The notes under the pieces were generated by a model. The model worked only from the letters and a program-made list of their open reading frames with translations. It had not been told where the DNA came from and did no database searches. A DNA stretch of 43,017 nucleotides. Source: Clostridiaceae bacterium (GTDB lineage: Bacteria > Bacillota > Clostridia > Lachnospirales > Lachnospiraceae). Positions 21,993 through 33,469 of this stretch are shown here, one piece after another. Position 1 is the first letter of the stretch; every line of letters starts with the position of its first letter. Where the stretch lies: contig QXXC01000032.1 of the NCBI GenBank assembly GCA_009911305.1, positions 1 through 43,017 on the forward strand. Direction: 5' to 3'. Both the position numbers and the translations under genes were made by a program.

Positions 21993-22030
21993 GCAGTGAT
22001 CCGGCGGGAGCAAATGTGCCGGATCACTGC
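21993..22030. repeat. 13-bp inverted repeat in the dctP2 leader
   Basis: GCAGTGATCCGGC (21993-22005) and GCCGGATCACTGC (22018-22030), perfect arms with a 12-nt centre, about 145 nt before dctP2 in the divergent intergenic region. It could be a regulator site for the hexuronate genes or a leader hairpin. Promoter boxes in 21930-21990 are AT-rich but weak. Confidence 0.75.
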
Positions 22031-22174
22031 ATGCAGACAAGCTCCGGGGCGCGCAGGAAACGGCATTTGCCTGACTTAAAAACCGCAGGTATCGTATGGC
22101 GCAATGTTGCAGATACTTATATGGCAAAAAGCAGTCTGTTATGCGGAGAAGAACGAAGAGAAAGGAAACGTAAA

Positions 22175-23221
22175 ATGAAATCTTGGAAAAGAAGCGGTTT
22201 CACGGCGCTCGCCGCCGGTACGGCGCTTGGATGCATGGCGCTTCTGTGCGGCTGCGGCATAAAGAGTGAAACGCGCATTGTGCGTATTTCACACGGGCAG
22301 TCTGAGACACACCCGGAGCATCTGGGACTCCTTAAGTTTAAGGCATATGTCGAGGAAAAGCTCGGCGATAAATACGAGGTTCAGATTTATCCGAACGAAC
22401 TCCTTGGAGGCGCGCAGAAGGCGATCGAGCTGACGCAGACGGGCGCAATCGATTTCGTGGTGGCCGGCACGGCAAATCTGGAAAATTTTGCCGATGTGTA
22501 TGAGGTATTCAGTATGCCGTATCTGTTTACATCAGAAGAGGCGTACCATGAAGTGATGAACAACAGGGAGAATATGGAGCAGGTATATGCGTCCACGGAT
22601 AAGGCCGGTTTCCGGGTGCTTACCTGGTACAACGCCGGGACAAGAAGCTTTTATGCCAAGAAGCCAATCTATACGCCGGACGATTTAAAGGGCCTTAAGA
22701 TGCGCGTACAGCAGAGCCCGGCGAGCGTGAATATGTGCAACGCGTTCGGAGCCGCCGCGTCCCCGATGAGTTTCGGAGAGGTATATACCGCGATCCAGCA
22801 GGGGGTGATTGACGGAGCGGAGAATAATGAGCTGGCTTTGACCAACAATAAGCACGGCGAGGTGGCTAAGTATTATTCCTATAACAGACATCAGATGGTT
22901 CCGGATATGCTGATCGGAAATCTGAAATTCCTGCAGGAATTAAGCGATGAGGAATACGCCATTTTCCGGGAGGCTGCCCTTTTGTCTACCGAGGAGGAGA
23001 TGGAATCCTGGGACGAGCAGGCAGAGGAGGCAAAGAGAATCGCAAAAGAGGAGATGGGAGTGGAATTTATCGATGTAGACATCGGGATTTTCAGGGATAA
23101 GGTTTCTGACGTACAGCAGGCGATGCTTGATAAAAATGAAGCGATCCGCGGACTGTACGCCTATATCCAGAAGGTAAATGAGAAATATACAGAAAAGAAG
23201 ACTGTGCAGGAGGGAAATTAG
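22175..23221 (+). CDS. dctP: TRAP substrate-binding lipoprotein, hexuronate locus
   Basis: 348 residues from ATG 22175 (AAAGGAAA box); the longer frame from 22016 crosses the leader hairpin. Lipoprotein signal with CGC near residue 25-27. DctP-family features: VRISHGQSETHPEHLGL, VQIYPNELLGG, DDLKGLKMRVQQSPASV (ligand Arg region), GEVYTAIQQGVIDGAEN. Co-transcription with uxaC and divergence from uxaA/kdgK suggests glucuronate or galacturonate as ligand; uronate-binding DctP proteins are a known class. Confidence 0.9.
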   Translation: MKSWKRSGFTALAAGTALGCMALLCGCGIKSETRIVRISHGQSETHPEHLGLLKFKAYVEEKLGDKYEVQIYPNELLGGAQKAIELTQTGAIDFVVAGTANLENFADVYEVFSMPYLFTSEEAYHEVMNNRENMEQVYASTDKAGFRVLTWYNAGTRSFYAKKPIYTPDDLKGLKMRVQQSPASVNMCNAFGAAASPMSFGEVYTAIQQGVIDGAENNELALTNNKHGEVAKYYSYNRHQMVPDMLIGNLKFLQELSDEEYAIFREAALLSTEEEMESWDEQAEEAKRIAKEEMGVEFIDVDIGIFRDKVSDVQQAMLDKNEAIRGLYAYIQKVNEKYTEKKTVQEGN

Positions 23222-23223
23222 AT

Positions 23224-23745
23224 ATGGGAGCTTTACATGCGTTCAGAAAGGGGTTAAACAGCGTTTTAAATACTGCCTGCGCCCTGCTTTTTGCGGCAAT
23301 GGTGCTGATTGGGACTTACCAGATTGTGACGCGGTTTGTCTTCCGCAGCCCCAGCACGGTTTCAGAGGAGCTGCTGACCTACAGCTTTACCTGGATGGCG
23401 CTTTTAGCTGCGGCCTATGTATTCGGGAAAATGGATCACATGCGCATGGGCTTTCTGGCGGATAAATTCAGCAGGGAAGGACGCAGGATTTTAAGTATTG
23501 CAGCGGAGATCCTGATCCTGCTTCTGGCAGGCAGCGTGATGATATACGGCGGCTTTTCGATTATGAAGCTGACCATGACACAGTCCACGGCATCCCTGGG
23601 GATCCCGATGGGTGTAGTATATGCTGTGATCCCCATTGCCGGCATACTGATCGCAGGCTATTCGATCCTGAATATCATAGACCTGGCTGCGGGCGTTTCA
23701 GAGGTCCCGGGCGGTGAGACAAAGGCGCGGAAGGGAGGGAGATGA
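23224..23745 (+). CDS. dctQ: TRAP small permease, hexuronate locus
   Basis: 173 residues, four membrane spans, with TYQIVTRFVFRSPSTVSEELLTY and AAYVFGKMDHMRMGFL as the family signature. Starts 2 nt after dctP and its end overlaps the start of dctM. Confidence 0.9.
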   Translation: MGALHAFRKGLNSVLNTACALLFAAMVLIGTYQIVTRFVFRSPSTVSEELLTYSFTWMALLAAAYVFGKMDHMRMGFLADKFSREGRRILSIAAEILILLLAGSVMIYGGFSIMKLTMTQSTASLGIPMGVVYAVIPIAGILIAGYSILNIIDLAAGVSEVPGGETKARKGGR

Positions 23746-23747
23746 TG

Positions 23748-25055
23748 ATGAATACTGCGATTGTATGCGGCCTGATTATATTAGCTGTACTTGTCGTCCT
23801 TTTGCTGGCGGGCGTGCCGATAGCGGTTGCGCTGGGGCTTTCCTCCATCTGTGCCATCCTTCCTATCATGGATACCGGCATCGCGGTGGTTACGGGCGCG
23901 CAGCGTATTTTTTCCGGTATTTCCGTATTCAGCCTGCTGGCAATCCCGTTTTTTATCCTGGCAGGAAATATTATGAATAAGGGCGGCATTGCGGTCCGGC
24001 TTATCAACCTTGCGAAGGTAGTCACAGGCCAGATGCCGGGCGCTCTGGCGGAGACGAATGTACTGGCCAACATGCTGTTCGGCGCGATCTCCGGATCCGG
24101 GACGGCGGCGGCCTCAGCCATGGGCTCCATTATCGGGCCGATTGAGAGAAAAGAGGGGTATGATCCGAACTTTTCTGCGGCGGCCAATATCGCGACCGCG
24201 CCTACGGGGCTTCTGATTCCCCCCAGCAATGTCATGATCACCTTCTCCCTCGTTTCAGGAGGAACCTCAGTGGCAGCGCTGTTTATGGCGGGTTATATTC
24301 CGGGAATCCTCTGGGGGCTGGCGTGCATGCTGGTGATCTTCATTATTGCAAAAAAGCGCGGCTATCGCAGCCGGACCCGGTTTTCGGCGGGGGAAAAGTG
24401 GACGATTTTCCTGCAGGCGCTTCCGTGCCTGATGCTGATTATTATCGTGATTGGCGGTATCATCGGAGGCATATTTACGGCCACGGAAGGATCGGTTGTG
24501 GCCGTTGTATACAGTTTACTTCTGTCCCTGTTAGGATACCGATCCATCCGTGTAAAGGACATTCCGCAGATTTTAAAGGACAGCGCGGAGATGACGGGCA
24601 TCATTATCTTCCTGATCGGCGTGTCGAGTATCATGTCCTGGGTTATGGCATTCACAAATATCCCGTCGGCCGTATCGTCCGGCCTGCTGTCTATAAGCAG
24701 CAGTAAAATCGTTATTTTCCTGCTGATCAATGTGCTGCTCCTGGTCGTCGGAACCTTTATGGATATGACGCCGGCCTGCCTGATATTCACGCCGATTTTT
24801 CTGCCCGTGTGCACAGCGCTGGGGATGAATACCGTACATTTTGGCATTATGATGATTTTTAACCTGTGTATTGGTACCATTACGCCTCCTGTGGGTACTA
24901 CGCTGTTTGTCGGCGTAAAGGTGGGGGGAGTTAAAATAGAGACGGTGTTCAGTCAGCTTCTGATTTATTTTGCAGCCATCTTTGCCGTGCTTCTTTTGAT
25001 AACCTACATTCCCCAGTTGTCCCTGTGGCTCCCGGGACTGATGGGATATGTATAA
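23748..25055 (+). CDS. dctM: TRAP large permease, hexuronate locus
   Basis: 435 residues if started at the third of three consecutive ATGs (23742, 23745, 23748), which has the best spacing from GGAGGG. DctM landmarks: SLLAIPFFILAGNIMNKGG, FGAISGSGTAAASAMG, APTGLLIPPSNVMITF, IFTATEGSVVAVVYS, FNLCIGTITPPVG. It completes a dctPQM system and ends just before uxaC. Confidence 0.9.
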   Translation: MNTAIVCGLIILAVLVVLLLAGVPIAVALGLSSICAILPIMDTGIAVVTGAQRIFSGISVFSLLAIPFFILAGNIMNKGGIAVRLINLAKVVTGQMPGALAETNVLANMLFGAISGSGTAAASAMGSIIGPIERKEGYDPNFSAAANIATAPTGLLIPPSNVMITFSLVSGGTSVAALFMAGYIPGILWGLACMLVIFIIAKKRGYRSRTRFSAGEKWTIFLQALPCLMLIIIVIGGIIGGIFTATEGSVVAVVYSLLLSLLGYRSIRVKDIPQILKDSAEMTGIIIFLIGVSSIMSWVMAFTNIPSAVSSGLLSISSSKIVIFLLINVLLLVVGTFMDMTPACLIFTPIFLPVCTALGMNTVHFGIMMIFNLCIGTITPPVGTTLFVGVKVGGVKIETVFSQLLIYFAAIFAVLLLITYIPQLSLWLPGLMGYV

Positions 25056-25095
25056 GAGATACAATAAAAAATCGATGCAGGAGAGGGATTCTGAT

Positions 25096-26502
25096 ATGAA
25101 AGCATTTATGGATGAAGATTTTCTTTTAAGCACAGAGACGGCCAGAAGGCTCTTTCACAATTATGCGGAGCACATGCCGGTTCTGGACTATCACTGCCAT
25201 ATTAATCCGCAGGAGATCGCTGAGGACAGGCAGTTTTCCAATATCACAGAGGTATGGCTCGGCGGGGATCACTATAAATGGCGTCAGATGCGTTCAAACG
25301 GCGTGGATGAGTATTATATTACCGGAGGCGCGCCGGACCGCGAGAAATTCCAGAAATGGGCGGAGACGCTGGAGAAGCTGATCGGAAACCCGCTGTATCA
25401 CTGGTCCCATTTGGAGCTCCAGAGATACTTTGGGTACAAAGGGCATCTGAACGGGGAGACGGCGGAGGAGGTCTGGAACCTGTGCAATGAACAGCTCCAG
25501 ACGCCCCGGATGAGCGTGAGAAATATCATCAGGAGGTCCTGCGTGACACTGTTGTGCACGACTGACGATCCGATCGATTCCCTGGAGTGGCACCGGAAGA
25601 TTAAAGAGGATGAGAGCTTCGGCGTGCAGGTGCTTCCCGCCTGGCGTCCGGACAAGGCGGGAAATATCGGCGCGGCGGGATTTGCTGACTATATGGCGCA
25701 GCTTGCCAGGGTCAGCGGCGTGGGGATAGGAAGCTTTGCGGATCTGAAGAGGGCGGTTGCAGAACGAATGGCATATTTTGATGAGAGAGGCTGCTGTGTG
25801 TCAGATCACGGCCTGGACTATGTGATGTATGAGCCGGCGTCGGACGGGGAGATTGAAACGATTTTCCGGAAGGGGCTGGCAAAGGAGGCTCTGACGCCGG
25901 AGGAGATCGCAAAGTATAAGACCGCATTTTTGCTGTTCCTCGGCAGGGAATACCACCGCCTGGGCTGGGTGATGCAGCTTCACTTTGGGTGCAGGCGCAA
26001 CAATAACAGCCTGATGTACGACCGGCTCGGGCCGGATACGGGATATGACTGCATTAATAATTTCGCTCCCGCCAGCCAGCTTGCGGATTTCCTGAATCAC
26101 CTTGTAAGCACGGATCAGCTGCCGAAAACGATTCTGTATTCGCTGAACCCGAATGATAATGCTGTGATAGGAACGATTCTGGGCTGCTTCCAGGATTCCA
26201 GCGCTGCCGGCAAGCTCCAGCAGGGCTCAGCCTGGTGGTTTAATGACCACAAGACAGGGATGACGGAACAGATGATCTCCCTCGCAAACCTGGGCATGCT
26301 GAGCAACTTTGTGGGAATGCTGACCGATTCCAGGAGCTTCCTGTCCTACGCCAGGCATGAGTATTTCCGGCGGATTCTGTGTGAATTGATCGGGGGATGG
26401 GTAGAGAACGGTGAATACCCGGATGACGGGGCAGTCCTGGAGAGGATGATTAAAGGGATTTGCTATCATAACGCGGCTGCATATTTTGGGTTTGATTTGT
26501 AA
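25096..26502 (+). CDS. uxaC: Glucuronate/galacturonate isomerase
   Basis: 468 residues from ATG 25096 (GGAGAGGG box), close to the usual ~470. Family features: VLDYHCHINPQEIAEDRQF (metal-binding HxH), CTTDDPIDSLEWH, VLPAWRPDKA, MQLHFGCRRNNN, YSLNPNDNAVIGT, GSAWWFNDHKTGM. It converts D-glucuronate to fructuronate or D-galacturonate to tagaturonate in the cytoplasm. It is the last gene of the TRAP operon, so the transporter most likely feeds it. No uxaB or uxuA/B is in the window. Confidence 0.95.
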   Translation: MKAFMDEDFLLSTETARRLFHNYAEHMPVLDYHCHINPQEIAEDRQFSNITEVWLGGDHYKWRQMRSNGVDEYYITGGAPDREKFQKWAETLEKLIGNPLYHWSHLELQRYFGYKGHLNGETAEEVWNLCNEQLQTPRMSVRNIIRRSCVTLLCTTDDPIDSLEWHRKIKEDESFGVQVLPAWRPDKAGNIGAAGFADYMAQLARVSGVGIGSFADLKRAVAERMAYFDERGCCVSDHGLDYVMYEPASDGEIETIFRKGLAKEALTPEEIAKYKTAFLLFLGREYHRLGWVMQLHFGCRRNNNSLMYDRLGPDTGYDCINNFAPASQLADFLNHLVSTDQLPKTILYSLNPNDNAVIGTILGCFQDSSAAGKLQQGSAWWFNDHKTGMTEQMISLANLGMLSNFVGMLTDSRSFLSYARHEYFRRILCELIGGWVENGEYPDDGAVLERMIKGICYHNAAAYFGFDL

Positions 26503-26573
26503 TAAAAAGGTGATTATTATGAACGAATCAGCCGGGTTGTGCCCGGTAATACGCACACCTGAGACATAATCGG

Positions 26574-26602
26574 TTGAAGCTATCCGCCATATGTGTTAGA
26601 AT
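26574..26602 (+). promoter_or_regulatory. Promoter of the AEC transporter gene
   Basis: TTGAAG, 17-nt spacer, TAGAAT. The stretch 26503-26681 otherwise holds no gene I can support. Confidence 0.55.
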
Positions 26603-26681
26603 GATGATAAGAAATCCCGGGAAAACGGAGCCATACATTCCGTTTTAAAGCAAGGGATCCAGGAAATGGCAGGTAGTACAA

Positions 26682-27626
26682 ATGGAAAGCTTTCTGATTG
26701 CAGTAAATGCGGTAATGCCGTTCTTAATCTATATCTCCTTCGGATATGGGGTAGTGAGAAGCGGCCTGGTGGATGAAGCGTTTATGAATAAGCTGAACAA
26801 GGTGATTTTCAGGGCGTTTTTTCCGCTGCTCATGTTTAACAATATGTACCAGCTCAAGCAGGATTTCAGCCTGAATCTGACACTGGTGGCGACCGCGGTA
26901 TTCAGTGTGCTACTCCTGCAGGCGCTGCTGCTGTTTACGGTTCCCAGGCTGGTGAAGGAGAACCCGCGCCGGGGCGTTATCATCCAGGCCATATACAGGA
27001 GCAATTTTGTATTGTTTGGGATACCTCTGGCGGCGAATCTGTTCAGCGATGACGGTTCCGCCCTGGCCTCAATGATGGTCGCTATCGTGGTTCCGATATA
27101 CAATGTGACAGCGGTTATCATTCTGGAGATGTTCAGGAACGGCGGCGGAAGGACGAATCCCCTGGTTCTGGTCAGAAATGTGTGTACAAACCCGCTGATT
27201 CTGGGAGCCGCTGTGGGGCTTGGCTTCTTTGCGCTGAGAATCAAACTGCCGTCCTCTCTGGAAGGACCCGTGTCCCAGTTTGCAGGGATGACAACTCCGC
27301 TGGCGCTGTTTGTACTGGGCGGTACGCTTCATTTTTCGGCAATCCGCGGCAATCTGAAGTACATCGTTCCGTCCATGACGATCAAGCTTGCGATCCTGCC
27401 GCTTTTGATCACGCTATTGGCCACGGTTCTGGGATTCAGCAATGTGGAACGGTTCGTGATTTTTGAGATGTACGCCACGCCGGTTGCGACGGCTTCCTAC
27501 TCTATGGCTCAGAACATGGGCGGCGACGGGGAGCTGGCCGGCCAGTTTGTGGTGCTGAGTACGGCCGCTTCGGTTGTGACGATTTTCCTGTGGGTGTATC
27601 TGTTTACGAATATTGGATTTATTTAA
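26682..27626 (+). CDS. AEC-family (auxin efflux carrier-like) transporter
   Basis: 314 residues, about ten hydrophobic segments in two five-helix repeats. The family pattern is visible in YRSNFVLFGIPLAANLF, ASMMVAIVVPIYNVTAVIILE, NPLILGAAVGLGFF, TPLALFVLGGTLHF and ATPVATASYSMAQNMGGD. Bacterial members move malonate, malate or other organic acids. Single-gene unit between uxaC and the ATP synthase operon, so a role in organic acid or uronate-product transport is possible but unproven. Confidence 0.85.
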   Translation: MESFLIAVNAVMPFLIYISFGYGVVRSGLVDEAFMNKLNKVIFRAFFPLLMFNNMYQLKQDFSLNLTLVATAVFSVLLLQALLLFTVPRLVKENPRRGVIIQAIYRSNFVLFGIPLAANLFSDDGSALASMMVAIVVPIYNVTAVIILEMFRNGGGRTNPLVLVRNVCTNPLILGAAVGLGFFALRIKLPSSLEGPVSQFAGMTTPLALFVLGGTLHFSAIRGNLKYIVPSMTIKLAILPLLITLLATVLGFSNVERFVIFEMYATPVATASYSMAQNMGGDGELAGQFVVLSTAASVVTIFLWVYLFTNIGFI

Positions 27627-27654
27627 AAGGCATTGGGCATAAGGAGATAACCAA

Positions 27655-27724
27655 AAATAAAACGCCTGCCAGACAGAAAGAGCTTTTACCATATCACTCT
27701 TCCTGCCCGGCAGGCGTTTTATTT
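27655..27724. terminator. Bidirectional terminator between AEC transporter and atpC
   Basis: Perfect 16-bp arms AAATAAAACGCCTGCC (27655-27670) and GGCAGGCGTTTTATTT (27709-27724) around a 38-nt centre. U-rich on both strands; it serves two convergent operons. Confidence 0.8.
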
Positions 27725-27763
27725 ATACTGTATCAACTCAGACATACCGACAGACTCACCGCC

Positions 27764-28168
27764 CTACTCCCCGGCGGTTCCGATCCGGACAAGCGCCCGG
27801 TGGAGTCTGGCCTCCGCAAGCTTTAAATCCTTTTCCGAAAGCCCGGTCTGCTTCATGATCCCTTCGGCCTTCTGCTTCGACGTCCGGGCGCGGTCCACGT
27901 CGATCTCCTCTTTCCACTCCCAGGTGGTGGGGATCAGCCTGCACACGCCGTTCATGACGGAGAGCATGCCTCCGATGCAGGCGGCGCTGCGCTTGCCGCC
28001 GTCCTCTGTCACGATATGCGCGGTTCCCATACCGATGGCTGTGCAGTAATTGCAGTGCCTGGCCAGGATTGCCAGATCGCCGTGGATGGTGCGGCAGGAT
28101 ACGCTTTGCACCTGTCCGTCAAAGACGAGACGGTCCATGGATACAATTTGTAAATGGAAGGTTGCCAT
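27764..28168 (-). CDS. atpC: ATP synthase F1 epsilon subunit
   Basis: 134 residues. N-terminal beta-sandwich (FHLQIVSMDRLVFDGQVQSVSCRTIHGDLAILARH) and C-terminal helical hairpin (IDVDRARTSKQKAEGIMKQ...LHRALVRIG). Last gene of the atp operon, before the terminator. It is the rotor-stalk subunit that can restrain ATP hydrolysis. Confidence 0.92.
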   Translation of the reverse strand: MATFHLQIVSMDRLVFDGQVQSVSCRTIHGDLAILARHCNYCTAIGMGTAHIVTEDGGKRSAACIGGMLSVMNGVCRLIPTTWEWKEEIDVDRARTSKQKAEGIMKQTGLSEKDLKLAEARLHRALVRIGTAGE

Positions 28169-28188
28169 AGCGTTTGCTCCCCTCCCTT

Positions 28189-29601
<1,413 letters not shown>

Positions 29602-29604
29602 TCA

Positions 29605-30468
29605 TCAGGGCTGCTCGGCGCCGGCCACAATCTCCGTGATCTCCTGAGTAATGCTGGCCTGACGCGCCCTGTTATAATAAAGGCTGAGCTGTTCAATCAT
29701 CTCGCCTGCGTTCTTTGTGGCAGCATCCATGGCGGTTCTTCTGGCGGCCAGCTCGCTGGCCACGGACTCGCACATAGCGCCGTAGATTAAGCCTGCCAGG
29801 TACTCTGGCACAATGGCGTTAAATACACTCTCGCTGTCCGGCTCATACAGGATCAGGGAACGGATATGCTTCGGATCATGTCCGTCTTCCTTTTCCGTGA
29901 AATCGTCAAGGGGCAGAAGAGAAGAAACATCCGGCCTCTGCGAAAGCATGGAAAGAAAGCTGGTGTAGCAGAGAGCAATGTGGCCGAAATCTCCTTTGCA
30001 GTAGGCGCTGCACAAAAGCTTTGCCATCTCAAAACAGTCAGACACAGAGATGTCCCCTGCCTCGGCGAATTCTTCGGTCAGAATGTGTACCTTCCGGCGC
30101 TTGCAGTAGTCCACCGCCTTCTTTCCGATGGGAAGGATCGAATAGTCCTTGCCCTTTGCCTGGCTCTCCAGCAGCTTAAACAGATTGGAGTTATAGCCCC
30201 CGGCCAGTCCCCGGTCGCCGGCGATAATGACATAGCACCATTTCGGGCTGTCACTTGCTTTGGTGTAAGGGGATGTAAAATCCGTATTGCCGGAGGCAAT
30301 ATCCGTCAGCGTGTCGTGGAGTGTCTGGAAATAAGGGCGGCTTAAATCAGCGCGCTCCTTAGCCTTACGCAGCTTGGAGGATGCTACCAGCTCCATTGCC
30401 TTTGTAATCTGCATGGTGCTCTGTATGCTCTTCATACGGAGCTTCACGGCTTTCATATTAGCGGCCAT
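29605..30468 (-). CDS. atpG: ATP synthase F1 gamma subunit
   Basis: 287 residues. Terminal coiled-coil helices (MKAVKLRMKSIQSTMQITKAM and NAGEMIEQLSLYYNRARQA) form the central shaft; the middle has GDRGLAGGYNSNLF. Between atpA and atpD as in the classical order. Confidence 0.95.
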   Translation of the reverse strand: MAANMKAVKLRMKSIQSTMQITKAMELVASSKLRKAKERADLSRPYFQTLHDTLTDIASGNTDFTSPYTKASDSPKWCYVIIAGDRGLAGGYNSNLFKLLESQAKGKDYSILPIGKKAVDYCKRRKVHILTEEFAEAGDISVSDCFEMAKLLCSAYCKGDFGHIALCYTSFLSMLSQRPDVSSLLPLDDFTEKEDGHDPKHIRSLILYEPDSESVFNAIVPEYLAGLIYGAMCESVASELAARRTAMDAATKNAGEMIEQLSLYYNRARQASITQEITEIVAGAEQP

Positions 30469-30493
30469 GGTTTTCCTCCTTTATAAAAAAGCA

Positions 30494-32017
30494 TCATGAT
30501 CTTGTTTTCAGGAATTTATCCGTATAATCATTCAGAGCGGTTTTCAGCTTCTCCTCTGTGTCCTTATCCAGGTTTCCGGTGCTTTTTATGGCGCTCATGG
30601 CAGCCGCTCCGTTTCCGTCTGTGTCGAGGAATGGGTACAGACCCGCCTCATATTCCTGGATATCAGCCGTCTCGATCCGGGTCAGAATTCCGTTTACCGC
30701 GGCGTAGAGGATCGCGACCTGTTTTTCAACCGGTACGGGCAGGCTGCGGCCCTGCTTTAATACCTCCACGATACGCTCGCCCTGCGCCAGACGCGCCTTG
30801 GTGTCCGCATCCAGATCCGAACCGAACTGGGCAAAGCTCTGCAGCTCGCGGAACTGGGAATAAACCAGCTTCAGCGTGCCGGCCACCTTCTTCATGGCCT
30901 TGATCTGGGCGTTGCCGCCTACGCGCGACACGGAGATACCGGGGTTTACGGCAGGCATGATACCGGAGTGGAACAGCTCTGTCTCCAGGAAAATCTGACC
31001 GTCTGTGATGGAAATCACATTGGTCGGAATATATGCCGAAACGTCGCCGGCCTGCGTCTCGATCACCGGAAGCGCCGTGAGGGAGCCGCCGCCTTTTTCA
31101 GCGGAGAGCTTCGCCGCGCGCTCCAGCAGACGGGAATGCAGATAGAATACATCGCCCGGATACGCCTCACGTCCCGGCGGACGGCGGATCAGCAGGGAAA
31201 GGGCGCGGTACGCCACCGCATGCTTGCTCAAATCGTCATAAATAATCAGGACATGCTTGCCCTGGTTCATAAAATATTCGCCCATTGCACAGCCGGAATA
31301 CGGCGCGATGTACTGTAAGGGGCTGGGCTCAGAGGCCGTGGCAGCCACGATAATCGTGTAATCCATAGCCCCGCCTGCGGTTAAGTCGGACACAAGGCCC
31401 GCCACGGTGGAACGTTTCTGGCCGATGGCCACATAGATACAGATAACGTCCTTGCCCTTCTGGTTTAAAATCGTATCGGTAGCGATCGTCGTCTTACCGG
31501 TCTGTCTGTCGCCGATGATCAGCTCGCGCTGGCCTCTTCCGATGGGAATCATGGAGTCAATGGCCTTGATGCCCGTCTGGAGCGGTTCCTTTACAGGCTG
31601 GCGGTCGCAGATGCCGGGCGCCTGGGACTCAATGGGACGGAACTCGCTCGTCTCAATGGGGCCTGCGCCGTCGATGGGCTGGCCGATGGCGTTTACAACA
31701 CGCCCGATCATAGCTTCGCCTACGGGTACGGAAACAACCTTTCCCGTACGCTTTACGGTCTGCCCCTCGCTGATCTCCTGATCGGAGCCGAGCAGCACGG
31801 TGGAGACGCTCGCTTCTTCTAAGTTCTGGGCCATTCCGAAGGTGCCGTCCTCAAATTCCAGAAGCTCGCCGGACATACAGTTGGTAAGCCCGCTCACTCT
31901 GGCGATACCGTCTCCGACCATCAGTACGGTTCCGGTTTCGCTCTGCTCAATGGCATTCTGGTAATATTTGATCTGGCTGCGAATGACCTTGGATATTTCT
32001 TCTGGTTTTAATTGCAT
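30494..32017 (-). CDS. atpA: ATP synthase F1 alpha subunit
   Basis: 507 residues from ATG 32017; a GTG at 32026 lies too close to the AAAGGA box. Walker [45 protein letters not shown] and the SxxRVGG arginine-finger region ([10 protein letters not shown]) are intact. Non-catalytic nucleotide-binding subunit of F1. Confidence 0.96.
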   Translation of the reverse strand: MQLKPEEISKVIRSQIKYYQNAIEQSETGTVLMVGDGIARVSGLTNCMSGELLEFEDGTFGMAQNLEEASVSTVLLGSDQEISEGQTVKRTGKVVSVPVGEAMIGRVVNAIGQPIDGAGPIETSEFRPIESQAPGICDRQPVKEPLQTGIKAIDSMIPIGRGQRELIIGDRQTGKTTIATDTILNQKGKDVICIYVAIGQKRSTVAGLVSDLTAGGAMDYTIIVAATASEPSPLQYIAPYSGCAMGEYFMNQGKHVLIIYDDLSKHAVAYRALSLLIRRPPGREAYPGDVFYLHSRLLERAAKLSAEKGGGSLTALPVIETQAGDVSAYIPTNVISITDGQIFLETELFHSGIMPAVNPGISVSRVGGNAQIKAMKKVAGTLKLVYSQFRELQSFAQFGSDLDADTKARLAQGERIVEVLKQGRSLPVPVEKQVAILYAAVNGILTRIETADIQEYEAGLYPFLDTDGNGAAAMSAIKSTGNLDKDTEEKLKTALNDYTDKFLKTRS

Positions 32018-32031
32018 TCCATTCACATCCT

Positions 32032-32571
32032 TTATACGATGATTTCGGTAATCTTCTTACGCAGGCTTAAAAGGCGCGCCTGGGCTGTGCCGTCAAGCTG
32101 CTTTCCTTCCAGCTCTACGCGCAGTCCGCCCAGAAGGCCCTCATCCACCTTCTGTGTAAGTACGATGGTTTTCTTGCTCATGTCCTCCAGGCGCTTCTTA
32201 AGGGCCTCGGCCTGGGACTCGCTTAAGGCGACGGCGCTTGAGACGACAGCCTCCGCGATATTGTGATCCGCATTGTAGCGCGAGCGGAACTCGTCGCAGC
32301 AGCCGCCAAATTCCCGCAGCGCGCCATTTTCACATAAGATCCCTAAAAAATTCAGAAGATAGGGCTGAATCTGGCCGTCGAAGGCTTTATTAAGGAGAGC
32401 GACCCGCTCTGTCTTGGGGATGGACGGCTCGGATAAAAGAATCAGATAATCGGGATTCTCCCGGAAAATCTGACGGATCGAATCCATCTCCTCCATCACA
32501 GGCTCTGTGAGCGATTCTTCAGCGGCAAGGTCATAGAGGCTGCCGCCGTAAAGCTTGGCAGTTTTTGTCAT
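32032..32571 (-). CDS. atpH: ATP synthase F1 delta subunit
   Basis: 179 residues. Helical N-terminal domain ([21 protein letters not shown]) and C-terminal [20 protein letters not shown], the OSCP/delta signature. Start overlaps the atpF stop (ATGA). It joins the peripheral stalk to the top of F1. Confidence 0.93.
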   Translation of the reverse strand: MTKTAKLYGGSLYDLAAEESLTEPVMEEMDSIRQIFRENPDYLILLSEPSIPKTERVALLNKAFDGQIQPYLLNFLGILCENGALREFGGCCDEFRSRYNADHNIAEAVVSSAVALSESQAEALKKRLEDMSKKTIVLTQKVDEGLLGGLRVELEGKQLDGTAQARLLSLRKKITEIIV

Positions 32572-33071
32572 GATGCCTCACCTACATTCTCAATAAACTC
32601 GTCGATCAGTTTTTTGTGATCCTCTTCATTGATCTCGCGTTCCACTACCTTGCCGGCAATCTCCATAGCAATGCCGCCGATCTCATTTTTGATGTCGTTG
32701 ACCGCCTTTTTCTTCTCCTGAAGAATATCGGCCTCGGCCTTTGCCTTTAAGTTCGCGGCCTGGGACTGGGCGTCGTTTATGATCGCCTCGCTGCGCGCGG
32801 CAGCATCCTTCTGCGCGTTCTGGAGAATGGAATTTGCCTCGGCCTTTGCCTGGGTTAAGCTGTTCTCGTAGCTGGATTTTAAGGTCATGGCCTCATTCTT
32901 TTCCCGCCTTGCCTGCTGGATCTCAGCGTCAGCCATCGCCTTGCGCTTATCCAGCATGGCGTTGATCGGCTTGAACAGAAAACGTTTTATCAGGTACATC
33001 TGTATAAAGAGGTTCAGGATCTGGGCAATAAAGGTCCACGGTATAATAGTTACTAAGTCCTGTGTTTGCAT
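32568..33071 (-). CDS. atpF: ATP synthase Fo b subunit
   Basis: 167 residues: one N-terminal membrane helix (IIPWTFIAQILNLFIQMYLI), then a long charged coiled coil (MADAEIQQARREKNEAMTL...). Typical b subunit forming the peripheral stalk. GGAGGGGAAAG precedes the ATG. Confidence 0.94.
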   Translation of the reverse strand: MQTQDLVTIIPWTFIAQILNLFIQMYLIKRFLFKPINAMLDKRKAMADAEIQQARREKNEAMTLKSSYENSLTQAKAEANSILQNAQKDAAARSEAIINDAQSQAANLKAKAEADILQEKKKAVNDIKNEIGGIAMEIAGKVVEREINEEDHKKLIDEFIENVGEAS

Positions 33072-33116
33072 CTTTCCCCTCCTGTCTTGTGGAAATTATG
33101 ATTTTCCGCAGAGTGA

Positions 33117-33410
<294 letters not shown>

Positions 33411-33469
33411 CTAACTAATTAAAATATGTGTGTTGAAAATTGCCGCACAGCGAAGCGGCGGGAACCGCC

